Shown piece after piece: positions 25,343-34,045 of a stretch of DNA of 64,000 nt; the first letter of the stretch is position 1; every line of letters starts with the position of its first letter. The stretch comes from Porifericola rhodea. Lineage in GTDB: Bacteria; Bacteroidota; Bacteroidia; Cytophagales; Cyclobacteriaceae. The translations under genes were made by a program, and so were the position numbers. The stretch is taken from positions 3,302,501 to 3,366,500 of the forward strand of contig NZ_CP119421.1 of NCBI RefSeq assembly GCF_030506305.1, read 5' to 3'. Below the pieces are notes generated by a model. That model was not told the DNA's origin. It did no database searches and saw only the letters and a program-made list of their open reading frames with translations.

Positions 25343-28084
25343 ATGAAAAACACACTGTTGTGGCTTTGCCTCTTAATTTCCGCATGTACTCAAAATATAG
25401 AACCGCTTCAATTTGAAACTAATCAAACTACTAAGCCCTGGACCTATTGGTGGTGGCTGGGCAGTGCAGTAACTCATAAAGACATTAGCGAGCAGCTTAC
25501 TGATTTCCAGCAAGCAGGCATGGGAGGCGTGCATATTATCCCTATCTACGGTGTAAAAGGTGAAGAAGAGCAGTTTTTGCGTTATCTGAGTCCTGAATGG
25601 AAAGCGGCTGTTAAGCATACGATCCTTACAGCAGACTCATTAGGGATGGGAGTAGATTTAACGCTAGGCACCGGCTGGCCGTTTGGGGGGCCTCAGGTAA
25701 GTGAGGAGTTTGCGGCAAAAAAAGCCGAACTCGTCAGCTATCGTTTCCCCACTACAGAGCTGATAAGTTTTAAAACAGACTCAATCCTTAATCAGCATAA
25801 CCATAAAAGTGTTGTGGCCGGAATACTGCTTAATGCAGAGGGCGAAACGAAAGAAATAGCGAATATATCTGATCAGGCGAATTTTGAGATTAAAGTAGAC
25901 CAGAATGACTGGACACTTTTGCTGCTGGCAAGCTCACTCACGGGGCAGAAGGTAAAACGTGCCGCACCTGGTGGAGAGGGTTTGGTGATGGATTATTTTG
26001 ATTCGCTATCGGTCATAGATTATCTACAACACCACGACTCAGCATTGGCTGATTTAATAAATGAAGCGCCTCCCCGTTCATTTTATCATGACTCTTATGA
26101 AGTTTATGGAGCCAACTGGACTAAAAATTTTCTAAAAAAATTTGAAAGCCTTCAAGGCTATCCTTTGCAGGAAGTATTGCCGATTGTAAATGATAGCAGT
26201 CATGCGGAGCATGGTAGAGTACTACATGATGTGAGAGCTACTCTGGCAGAGCTTCTCTATGCCAATTTTACGTCGCTCTGGACCAACTGGAGTAATGAGC
26301 AAGGCAGCTTGACCAGAAACCAGGCTCATGGCTCTCCAGGGAATATCCTGGATCTCTACGCACAAGCCACCATCCCTGAAACAGAATCTTTCGGTACAAG
26401 CAAGTTTAACATTCCCGGGCTGCGTATAGATGAAGACTTTGAAGAGGAAAGGTTTGGAAAGCCCAGTCCTTTAATGATGAAATTTGCCTCTTCTGCTGCG
26501 CATTTAAGCGCCAAGCCACTGGTTAGCTCAGAAACTACTACCTGGCTGGGTAATCACTTTAAAGTGTCGCTTTCGCAGGTTAAGCCGCAGATAGATGAAC
26601 TCTTTGTCTCTGGTATTAATCATATTTTTTATCATGGCATGCCTTATTCTCCCAAGCGGGCTGAGTTTCCCGGCTGGTTGTTTTATGCGTCTACCAATTT
26701 TAACCAGAATAGCCATTTCTGGGATGAGTTACCAGAACTCAACCGCTACATTAGCGAGTGTCAGAGCTATTTGCAAAACACCAAACCAGATAATGACATT
26801 CTGCTCTACTTTCCTATCCACGACCTCTGGACCAACAAAAAAGGAAAGTGGCTGCTTCAATTGGATGTGCACCACTATGAAGACTGGTTTTCTGCTTCAG
26901 CGGTAGGGGAGCTTACCGGAGAACTTTGGCACAAAGGCTATACTTTTGATTACCTCTCTGACTTTCAATTACAGCAACTTAGCCTTGTGGGAGAACAATT
27001 GCAGACGGCTAATGGCACAACTTATCAAACCCTTTTACTACCTCCGCTGGAGTATATACCTCTGGAAAGTCTGGAAAAGCTGCACCAACTGGCTACTGAT
27101 GGTGCAAAACTCATATTTATGAAAAATCTGCCGCAGTCAGTTGCCGCATATCATCAGTGGGAGGAAAATGAAGAAAAACTTAAAAAGGTTAATCAAGATA
27201 TTGAGTCTATAGCCAACATACAGCTTTTACAGACGGTGGATGAGCTACAAACCATTAGCTGGCTTAGCCGGGAAAGTATGAAGGATCAGGGGTTAGATTT
27301 TCTTCGTAAGAAACATGCTCATGGACACCTTTACTTTATTAGTAATCTGAGTAGCCAATTTAGTGAGGGGCCGATACGACTTGCTGTACCTGCACAGGTA
27401 GTAGAAATGATTAAACCACTTAGCAATAAGCGAGGCCTGGTAGACCATACGGCAGTGAATAATAGTACACAGGTATACCTGCAACTTAAGCCAGGAGAGT
27501 CCTGCCTGATAATTACATACGACAAGGCAGTAAATACCCAGAACTACCTCTACACAGCAGTAAATGAAGCTATAAGTTTGCCCTCTGATTGGAAGGTAGA
27601 GTTTATAAAGGGTAATACAGAGCTGCTCAGTACTACCTCATTTACGGTTGATAGTCTGACTTCCTGGACCAACTGGCCAGATACCAGCTTACAGTATTAT
27701 AGTGGAAAAGCTCGCTACATATTAGATTTTGACCTTATGGAGCAGGATAGTGCGGAAGCCTATCTGTTGAGCTTTAGCGAGCTCAGAGAAAGTGCACAGG
27801 TGATTCTTAATGATAAAGAGGTAGGTACCGTCTGGGCGTTGCCCTATGAGATTATTCTGGAAGACTCTCTAATGCAATCTCAAAACCGTTTGGAGCTAAT
27901 TGTACAAAACCTGTCGGCCAACCGTATGCGCTACCTGGATAGTCAGGGAGTAGAATGGAAGAAGTTTTATGACATCAATATGGTAGATATTACATACCAA
28001 TCCTTTGATGCTACGCGCTGGAAGCCTGAACCTTCAGGCATTTTAGGGCCTGTTAGCCTTAAAAAGCTCCAGTATTTCCATTAA
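25343..28084 (+). CDS. GH106-like glycoside hydrolase (putative alpha-L-rhamnosidase), lipoprotein
   Basis: 913 residues with lipoprotein signal (LLWLCLLISACTQ). The opening KPWTYWWWLGSAVTHKDISE and QAGMGGVHIIPIYGVKGEE, then LGTGWPFGGPQVSEEFA, are characteristic of GH106-type enzymes, which remove alpha-L-rhamnose. SSETTTWLGNHF and the HIFYHGMPYSP stretch also fit, and the C-terminal 150 residues look like a beta-sandwich carbohydrate-binding domain. No SusC/SusD pair is nearby, so this is not a standard polysaccharide utilisation locus. Exact specificity is uncertain. Confidence 0.75.
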   Translation: MKNTLLWLCLLISACTQNIEPLQFETNQTTKPWTYWWWLGSAVTHKDISEQLTDFQQAGMGGVHIIPIYGVKGEEEQFLRYLSPEWKAAVKHTILTADSLGMGVDLTLGTGWPFGGPQVSEEFAAKKAELVSYRFPTTELISFKTDSILNQHNHKSVVAGILLNAEGETKEIANISDQANFEIKVDQNDWTLLLLASSLTGQKVKRAAPGGEGLVMDYFDSLSVIDYLQHHDSALADLINEAPPRSFYHDSYEVYGANWTKNFLKKFESLQGYPLQEVLPIVNDSSHAEHGRVLHDVRATLAELLYANFTSLWTNWSNEQGSLTRNQAHGSPGNILDLYAQATIPETESFGTSKFNIPGLRIDEDFEEERFGKPSPLMMKFASSAAHLSAKPLVSSETTTWLGNHFKVSLSQVKPQIDELFVSGINHIFYHGMPYSPKRAEFPGWLFYASTNFNQNSHFWDELPELNRYISECQSYLQNTKPDNDILLYFPIHDLWTNKKGKWLLQLDVHHYEDWFSASAVGELTGELWHKGYTFDYLSDFQLQQLSLVGEQLQTANGTTYQTLLLPPLEYIPLESLEKLHQLATDGAKLIFMKNLPQSVAAYHQWEENEEKLKKVNQDIESIANIQLLQTVDELQTISWLSRESMKDQGLDFLRKKHAHGHLYFISNLSSQFSEGPIRLAVPAQVVEMIKPLSNKRGLVDHTAVNNSTQVYLQLKPGESCLIITYDKAVNTQNYLYTAVNEAISLPSDWKVEFIKGNTELLSTTSFTVDSLTSWTNWPDTSLQYYSGKARYILDFDLMEQDSAEAYLLSFSELRESAQVILNDKEVGTVWALPYEIILEDSLMQSQNRLELIVQNLSANRMRYLDSQGVEWKKFYDINMVDITYQSFDATRWKPEPSGILGPVSLKKLQYFH

Positions 28085-28110
28085 TTTTTATCGATTAAAA
28101 CGGTCATTTA

Positions 28111-28124
28111 CCTCCCTAGGGAGG
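28111..28124. repeat. 14-base perfect palindrome CCTCCCTAGGGAGG
   Basis: A perfect palindrome followed by CTTTTG, 27 bases after the glycosidase stop. It may be a weak terminator or a protein site; with no loop bases the stem in RNA would be short. Confidence 0.35.
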
Positions 28125-28126
28125 CT

Positions 28127-28159
28127 TTTGTCTATAAGTAGTAATCATTTGTCTATAAG
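28127..28159. promoter_or_regulatory. Two direct repeats TTTGTCTATAAG with 21-base period
   Basis: The 12-mer occurs at 28127-28138 and 28148-28159, exactly two helical turns apart, about 90 bases before the outer-membrane protein gene. Such spacing suits a regulator binding direct repeats on one DNA face, for example LytTR-type response regulators. The regulator is not identified. Confidence 0.4.
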
Positions 28160-28248
28160 GCTTCAGAAAATAGGCTTTTAAGTGTATTTAGCCCGTTCAA
28201 GTATAGTACAAGAGCTAGCTAAACCTTTTTCAAAACCTTTTTTCTGAC

Positions 28249-30693
28249 ATGTACAAATCATTACTACCCTTAGTCCTCTGCCTTTTTAGTACACACCTCC
28301 TCCTGGCACAGGGCAATATTAGTGGCACAGTACTAGACGCCGAGTCTGGTGAGCCATTAGAATACACTACTGTAAGCTTATTACAAGGCCCGGATTCCAC
28401 CCTGGTTACAGGGGGCTATACCGATAATCAGGGAAATTTTAGCATTAGTGCTGATCCCGGAAGGTATATGGTAAAGATACAGTTTGTCTCTTACGATGCT
28501 AAAGTAATTGACGGCATACAACTAGGCAGCAGTAACAAAAATCTGGGAAAAATAAGCCTTAGCCCCAATACTTCTACTCTGGCAGAAGTGGTAGTTGAAG
28601 GGCAGAAAGAGCAAATGGTACTGGAACTGGATAAACGCGTATTTAATGTCTCTCAAGACCTGAGTAATACCGGTAGAAATGCTTCTGAGGTTTTAGATAA
28701 TCTGCCTTCGGTAACTGTTGATGTAGATGGTAACGTAAGCCTGAGAGGCAGTGGAAACGTGCGCATACTGGTAGATGGCAAGCCCTCTGGCCTAATTGGC
28801 ATAGGCGATACTGATGGTTTGCGAACCCTACAGGGAGATGCTATTGAGAGAGTAGAAGTAGTAACTAACCCCTCTGCCAGATACGATGCTGAAGGCTCTG
28901 CGGGTATCATAAACATAGTGTTGAAGAAAGAGAAAAAATCTGGTCTTAATGGTTCGTTCACTGCCAATGTAGGTACACCTGAGAACTATGGAGCTTCAAT
29001 AAACCTGAACTATCGTCAGAGCTGGATGAATTTTTTCGTGAACTACGGAGTCAACTATCGTCAGCGCCCGGGGCAGGGCAGCTCTTATCAGAGATTTAAT
29101 AATCAGGATACCGCATATGTTACTTTACGCGAAAACGACAGAATAAGAGGAGGCCTTTCCAATAACATTCGTGTAGGAACAGACTTTATATTTAATGAGT
29201 ACAATACGCTGACTGCTTCATTGCTTTACAATGTGTCTGAGCAGGACAATAATACCGATACCTGGTACCGTGATTATACATTAGATAACGAATTTCTAAG
29301 ACGTACCCTACGTACCGACCGTGAATTTGAAGATGAAGAAAATCAGGAGTATGAGCTATATTATAAAAGAACATATCAGCAAAAGGGAAGAGAGCTTACC
29401 GCCAATGTACAGTACCGACAGAGCGGGGAGATAGAGGACTCTGACCAGAATGAGTACGAGGGATTTGATGAAAATATGATGCCTACACTTTTTCAGCGCT
29501 CTTTGAACGATGAAAATGAGAAGCAATGGTTGATTCAGGCAGATTATGTGCATCCTTTCTTAGAAAATGCCAAGTTTGAAACCGGGCTTCGTAATACACT
29601 CAGGCAGATTGATAATGCTTACAATGTAGAGCAGCAGCAGGAATCTGGCGAATGGGTTAACCTGCCTGGTTTTACCAATACTTTTGCCTACGATGAAAAT
29701 ATATATGCCGCATATGCCATATTGAGCAACAAAACCGGCAAGTGGTCTTACCAGGGAGGATTAAGAGCTGAAGCTTCTGATATTACTACCCACCTGATTG
29801 ATACAGACACTAAGAATGATAAAGATTATCTGAGCCTTTTCCCAAGTGCATTTTTAACTTACTCTTTAAGCAAAACCAACTCATTACAGGCCAGTTACAG
29901 CCGCAGAATTAATCGCCCGGGATTCAGGTCACTCAACCCTTTCTCAAGCTACACAGATGCTCGTAACATACGTACTGGTAACCCTGACCTGGACCCAGAG
30001 TTTACTGATAGCTATGAGTTTGGTTACCTGCTAAATTACCCTAGCGGTAATGTTTACTTTGGAGCTTACTACCGCTTTACAGATGATGTAGTAGAGCGAG
30101 TGCGTTGGTCTGAGGAGGATGTTGTAGGAAGTGATACCGTAGTAATAACTTACACCCGTCCGGAAAACCTAAGTACCCAGAATGCTTACGGCTTTGAACT
30201 CAATGGTTCTAAAGATCTTTTTGCCTGGTGGAATATCAACGCGAATATGAATTTTTACCGCTCCATTACCGAAGGAGAGTTTAGAGGAGAAGCTCTGGAT
30301 GCAGATACTTATACTATGAGTGGGCGTTTTACTTCTAAATGGAAACTAGCGGGGCTTTTTGATGTACAAATGAGTGGATTTTATCGTGCACCGGAAGAGA
30401 CAACTCAGGGCAGAAGAAAAGCACTATATGCTATAGACCTGGGTGCTACCAGGGATATTTTGCAGAAGAAAGGAACTCTTGCCCTTAGTGTAAGAGATAT
30501 GTTTAATACCCGCAAATTCAGATACGAAACAATTACCGATACCTTGTACGAAGATGCTGAATTTCAGTGGGGTGTGCGCCAGATTACACTCTCATTTACG
30601 TATCGTCTCAACGACATTAAAGGACGCCAGAGAGGAGAAAGAGGTGGCCGTGATGGAGGTTACGATGGTGGAGGAAATGATATGGATTTCTAA
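28249..30693 (+). CDS. Outer-membrane beta-barrel protein of the TonB-receptor-like OMP_b-brl_3 type
   Basis: 814 residues: signal peptide (residues 1-20), an N-terminal carboxypeptidase-regulatory-like domain (GNISGTVLDAESGEPLEYTT), a plug domain (DNLPSVTVDVDGNVSLRG, RVEVVTNPSARYDAEGSAGI), then a large C-terminal barrel ending in ITLSFTYRLNDI and a Gly/Arg-rich tail. This is the usual Bacteroidota architecture of plugged barrels that lack a SusD partner. The cargo is unknown. The gene stands alone, with a terminator after it. Confidence 0.88.
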   Translation: MYKSLLPLVLCLFSTHLLLAQGNISGTVLDAESGEPLEYTTVSLLQGPDSTLVTGGYTDNQGNFSISADPGRYMVKIQFVSYDAKVIDGIQLGSSNKNLGKISLSPNTSTLAEVVVEGQKEQMVLELDKRVFNVSQDLSNTGRNASEVLDNLPSVTVDVDGNVSLRGSGNVRILVDGKPSGLIGIGDTDGLRTLQGDAIERVEVVTNPSARYDAEGSAGIINIVLKKEKKSGLNGSFTANVGTPENYGASINLNYRQSWMNFFVNYGVNYRQRPGQGSSYQRFNNQDTAYVTLRENDRIRGGLSNNIRVGTDFIFNEYNTLTASLLYNVSEQDNNTDTWYRDYTLDNEFLRRTLRTDREFEDEENQEYELYYKRTYQQKGRELTANVQYRQSGEIEDSDQNEYEGFDENMMPTLFQRSLNDENEKQWLIQADYVHPFLENAKFETGLRNTLRQIDNAYNVEQQQESGEWVNLPGFTNTFAYDENIYAAYAILSNKTGKWSYQGGLRAEASDITTHLIDTDTKNDKDYLSLFPSAFLTYSLSKTNSLQASYSRRINRPGFRSLNPFSSYTDARNIRTGNPDLDPEFTDSYEFGYLLNYPSGNVYFGAYYRFTDDVVERVRWSEEDVVGSDTVVITYTRPENLSTQNAYGFELNGSKDLFAWWNINANMNFYRSITEGEFRGEALDADTYTMSGRFTSKWKLAGLFDVQMSGFYRAPEETTQGRRKALYAIDLGATRDILQKKGTLALSVRDMFNTRKFRYETITDTLYEDAEFQWGVRQITLSFTYRLNDIKGRQRGERGGRDGGYDGGGNDMDF

Positions 30694-30725
30694 AGATTGT
30701 CTTACGGATGGATTATATAGCGGAA

Positions 30726-30758
30726 AGGTCGTCGCCTGTGGCAACGGCCTTTTTTTGT
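30726..30758 (+). terminator. Terminator after the barrel protein gene
   Basis: An 11-position stem (one C-A mismatch, one G-T pair) with a TGT loop, followed by seven T. Confidence 0.85.
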
Positions 30759-30760
30759 GC

Positions 30761-31462
30761 TTATTGATTGATGTAGTAAGAGGTAACCAGGTGGAAGATG
30801 CTTTCTGCCCCCGCCTGATTAAAGCCTTCCAGGCGGTATTGTATGCCTGTCTCCAGTTTTCTTTTGTTATTAAAAAACCAACCCAGCCCTACATAAGCCC
30901 TGTTGTTTAGTTCGTGCATAATGGCATTAAAGGACCAGAGCACTTCATTAGAGAGGATGATATACTTCTCTCCATCATCTAGTAATCTGCCATTTAGGGG
31001 GAAATCATAACTAATACGGTAGCGGAAGCGATTCTCAAACCCATCGTGCTGAAAATGTTGTTCAGTACGTATTCGGTGAGCAATACGTCGGGCCCCGCTG
31101 AAAGAAACAAAAGCATACTGCTGCATAAAGCGGTGTTCGTAGCCCTTCACCTCAGTGTTAAAAGGGCCTTCCCAGGTATAATTGTAGCCGATACCAAACT
31201 CACTTTCATTAAAAAACTCATAATCTGCAAAAATCTGAGTTTCTATCTGTTCCCAGGCATAGTCTCTCTGGCTGTTCTCATCTTTTTCAGTCCATACGTT
31301 TCGTCCGTTTATTTTGGCATTAAAAGACCAGTGCTCAAATGCACCCATCGTATACGAAAACTCTGGCTCCCATTTTAAAGCGGATTGTGCCCGAGACTGA
31401 TATTGAGCAAAGAAAAGCAGGCTGCTAATAAAAAGTATAAGTCTCTTGTTAGTATAATACAT
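30761..31462 (-). CDS. DUF2490-like outer-membrane beta-barrel protein
   Basis: A 233-residue protein with signal peptide (LILFISSLLFFAQYQSRAQS) and an alternating aromatic/polar beta-strand pattern throughout (EPEFSYTMGAFEHWSFNAKI, FGIGYNYTW, RFRYRISYDFPL), ending in VTSYYINQ, all as in the DUF2490 barrel family. Function unknown. It overlaps the preceding PepSY-like gene by 14 bases, so the two are coupled. Confidence 0.75.
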   Translation of the reverse strand: MYYTNKRLILFISSLLFFAQYQSRAQSALKWEPEFSYTMGAFEHWSFNAKINGRNVWTEKDENSQRDYAWEQIETQIFADYEFFNESEFGIGYNYTWEGPFNTEVKGYEHRFMQQYAFVSFSGARRIAHRIRTEQHFQHDGFENRFRYRISYDFPLNGRLLDDGEKYIILSNEVLWSFNAIMHELNNRAYVGLGWFFNNKRKLETGIQYRLEGFNQAGAESIFHLVTSYYINQ

Positions 31463-32057
31463 TGTCGGACGATCTTCTGTCTATTCTTTGTACTTTTAGG
31501 GTATTACCTTCATCATCAAACAGAAACTCATAAGGTCCATACTTTTCTTCACCTTTTACCTGAGCTACAATCTCATAGCGTATAGTAAGGTCATCAGTAT
31601 CTCCCTCCATAAAATCCTCAATAATTTCTTCATCTTCATCCTCGTCGTCTTCTTCTTCGGCAGTGTACTGTCGTTGGATTCGGAGCATACGGTGCCTTTT
31701 ATAGGTATCGTCCATATACTCATCTATGGCTTCCCGTGCTTCATCTTCTATCTCTTTATGGCTTATCAGTTCTTCAATATCCATTAGCCGTCCATCATCG
31801 TAAAACTCAATGCTCAGCTTTTTTCCCTCCCAAACCATTTCTATCTCGTAGCCAGAGTGGTTTTCATCGTACTCTCTGAAGTATTTTATTCTTCGGGCAT
31901 CTTCCATCATTGGAGAAAGTAGCTCTTTGATAGTTTCAGGAATCTCACTCTCATCAATTTTTTCTTCGTACTCCTTTTTTTCATCCTGAGCCAAGGCCAG
32001 GTGGCTAATTGTAAAAATACATAGCAGACAGAGGAGATGTAATAGGTAGTTTTTCAT
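31449..32057 (-). CDS. Exported acidic protein with PepSY-like repeats
   Basis: 202 residues with signal peptide (LLCLLCIFTISHLALAQ). Two beta-alpha units such as GYEIEMVWEGKKLSIEFYDDG and YGPYEFLFDDEGNTLKV resemble the PepSY-like (BLIP-fold) domains common in Bacteroidota. Between them is a strongly acidic run (AEEEDDEDEDEEIIEDF). It might bind Ca2+ or inhibit a protease (inference only). It sits directly before the barrel gene. Confidence 0.6.
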   Translation of the reverse strand: MKNYLLHLLCLLCIFTISHLALAQDEKKEYEEKIDESEIPETIKELLSPMMEDARRIKYFREYDENHSGYEIEMVWEGKKLSIEFYDDGRLMDIEELISHKEIEDEAREAIDEYMDDTYKRHRMLRIQRQYTAEEEDDEDEDEEIIEDFMEGDTDDLTIRYEIVAQVKGEEKYGPYEFLFDDEGNTLKVQRIDRRSSDNVLY

Positions 32058-32312
32058 TGTCTATACTATTTATTAGGGTCTATAGGCTAACGCAGCAATG
32101 TTATTTCAGTTTTGTAGAATTGAGGTTTTGGTAAAAATACTCAATCTAAATTTACCTTTAGTGTTGTTTAAAATCTGACTTAATGCTTTATATAAAACAG
32201 CTATTAATTTTCTCTTAACGGCAAAGAAGCTCTGAAGCAGTCCATAGCTTAAACGATTAAATTATTCAGCATTAGAAATGCTAATAAATAATTTTGCTAG
32301 AGGCATTGGCAT
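32058..32312. other. Intergenic stretch downstream of the ankyrin-gene terminator
   Basis: AT-rich sequence carrying, on the minus strand, whatever promoter serves the PepSY-like gene. I found no full TTTG-N19-TAnnTTTG match and no gene in it. Confidence 0.4.
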
Positions 32313-32350
32313 AAAAACAAAAATGACTGCTCCAAGCGGGAACAGCCATT
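32313..32350 (-). terminator. Terminator of the catalase-hemA-hemH-ankyrin unit
   Basis: On the minus strand AATG-CTG-TCC pairs with GGA-CAG-CATT with two internal mismatches, then TTTTTGTTTTT. It lies about 55 bases after the ankyrin gene stop. Confidence 0.7.
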
Positions 32351-32405
32351 CTGATAAAATGGTAGTAGCTTAACACATACTACCCCTGTAGATTAAATTG
32401 GCTAG

Positions 32406-32942
32406 CTATAAGTTTTTTTCCAGCAGTGCCACAATGCTACTGTTGCCCTGCATACGAGCATGGTCTAGAGCAGACATACCATGGGTATCTTTCAGGTCGG
32501 CCTGAGCTCCATTTTCTATCAGTAGTTTTACGATATCTTCATGCCCAAATGTGGAGGCAAAGATGAGAGCAGTAGCCCCATTAAAGTTCTGCTGATTGAC
32601 AGATGCCTTATTAGCAATTAGGGCAGAGGCAATCTCATAATATCCTCTAAACGCACACCCCATTAGTGCCGTATTGCCGGAACGATCGTAAGCATTGATA
32701 TCCGCGCCGTGTTGAAGTAGCAGTTCTACCAAATGCTGGTGCCCATTGTAAGCTGCAAGGGTAAGGGCTGTATAACCTCTATGATCTTGCTGGTTGATAA
32801 GTGTAGAATCTGCTTGTAGCAGTTGAACAACTGTAGCGGTATCACCCTGGCTGGAGGCACTAAAAATATCTTTAGCCTGTGCCTGTATTGCACAAATACT
32901 CCAGGTGAGTACAGTTAAGAGTAGCGCTTTAAATAGCTTCAT
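32406..32942 (-). CDS. Exported ankyrin-repeat protein (AnkB-like)
   Basis: A 178-residue protein with a signal peptide (LLLTVLTWSICAIQAQA) and about four ankyrin repeats, e.g. RGYTALTLAAYNGHQHLVEL, SGNTALMGCAFRGYYEIASA and NGATALIFASTFGHEDIVKL. In Pseudomonas aeruginosa an exported ankyrin protein, AnkB, is encoded beside the catalase gene katB and is needed for full catalase activity. Here the gene is last in a unit that begins with an exported catalase, with heme genes between. It overlaps hemH by 14 bases. A catalase-maturation or protection role is inferred from that parallel. Confidence 0.8.
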   Translation of the reverse strand: MKLFKALLLTVLTWSICAIQAQAKDIFSASSQGDTATVVQLLQADSTLINQQDHRGYTALTLAAYNGHQHLVELLLQHGADINAYDRSGNTALMGCAFRGYYEIASALIANKASVNQQNFNGATALIFASTFGHEDIVKLLIENGAQADLKDTHGMSALDHARMQGNSSIVALLEKNL

Positions 32943-33990
32943 AGTAATAGTTGTTTAGGGAGGTTTGTGGATTGTTTTCTAAGACGATGGCTTTGAGCGC
33001 CTCTGCCCATGCCTGATCGTCGTTCAGGCTTTCTACCATACTCAAACTTTCGCCTCCATGCTCCAGAAATAGTTCGTAGTATTCCTCTCCAATCTCCAGT
33101 ACAGTTTCAAGGCAGTCAGCTACAAAAGAGGGGGAGACTACTAAAAGCTTTTTGGCTCCCTGCTCAGCTAAAGACTTGATGGTGTAGTCAGTATAGGGTT
33201 TGATCCAGGGATCTTTACCCAGGCGTGACTGAAATGATGTACTGTATTGCGCTGTATTAATACCTGCTTCTGTGGCAATGAGCCTGGAGGTTTCAAAGCA
33301 GGCTGTACGGTAGCAGTATGGGCGATGGCTTAGTCCTTCAGAGCAGCTACAGTGAGGCTTGTCGCAATAATTACTGCTACTGTTCATTTTGGCCAGATGA
33401 CGCTCAGGTATGCCATGGTAGCTAAACAGGATATGGTCATAGTTACCATCCTGCATCTGCTGCTTTACTTTGTTTGCGAAAGTTGAAATAAATAACGGAT
33501 GCTGGTGAAAGAAACTGACAAAATTAATTTTAGGGATAATATGCCATTTCTGTACAATCTCCATCACTTTCTGGTGTACCGAACCTACCGTAGCCGAAGC
33601 GTATTGGGGAAAAAGAGGAACTATCATTATTTCATCTGTTCCCGAAGCACGCAAATTAAGTAAGCCCTGCTCTATAGAGGGGTTTTGGTAGCGCATAGCC
33701 AGCTCCACCTGGTATTCCAGACCTAGCAGATATTGAAGTTTCTGCTTTATTTGTTTTCCGTAATGGAGTAGGGGCGAGCCGTTTTCTGTCCATAGTTTGC
33801 GGTATTCTTTACTTACTTTAGGTGCTCTAAAGGGGACGATAATTAAATTAACTAACATCCAGCGCTTCCAGTAAGGTATATCTATTACTCTTTCGTCCAT
33901 CAAAAACTCTCTCAGGTAACGGGCTACATCTGCAGTAGCCGGAGAGTCAGGTGTGCCCAGGTTGATAAGTAAAACTCCCTTTTTATTCAT
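32929..33990 (-). CDS. hemH: Ferrochelatase
   Basis: A 353-residue enzyme inserting Fe2+ into protoporphyrin IX, the last step of heme synthesis. N-terminal KGVLLINLGTPDSP, the catalytic-His motif LFSYHGIPERH, and ETVLEIGEEY with its active-site Glu are all present. Four Cys in NYCDKPHCSCSEG could hold an Fe-S cluster of the kind found in some ferrochelatases (inference). It lies 55 bases after hemA, same strand, and overlaps the ankyrin gene. Confidence 0.95.
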   Translation of the reverse strand: MNKKGVLLINLGTPDSPATADVARYLREFLMDERVIDIPYWKRWMLVNLIIVPFRAPKVSKEYRKLWTENGSPLLHYGKQIKQKLQYLLGLEYQVELAMRYQNPSIEQGLLNLRASGTDEIMIVPLFPQYASATVGSVHQKVMEIVQKWHIIPKINFVSFFHQHPLFISTFANKVKQQMQDGNYDHILFSYHGIPERHLAKMNSSSNYCDKPHCSCSEGLSHRPYCYRTACFETSRLIATEAGINTAQYSTSFQSRLGKDPWIKPYTDYTIKSLAEQGAKKLLVVSPSFVADCLETVLEIGEEYYELFLEHGGESLSMVESLNDDQAWAEALKAIVLENNPQTSLNNYYYEAI

Positions 33991-34045
33991 TTTTCGTTGT
34001 CTTTATTGTTATTCTTTACAATATGGCCTGTTGCTGCGGCTCTTC

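Noticed and set aside
25343-30693. Polysaccharide utilisation locus
   Set aside because: A GH106-like enzyme and a plugged barrel are present, but there is no SusD, and the barrel lacks the SusC-type setting; the genes are separated by a palindrome and probable new promoter.
30554-30910. Plus-strand frame overlapping the end of the barrel gene and the next terminator
   Set aside because: It reads through a strong terminator and the antisense of the DUF2490 gene.
31630-31670. Low-complexity TCT/TCA-rich stretch
   Set aside because: It encodes the acidic run of the PepSY-like protein on the minus strand; not an independent repeat.
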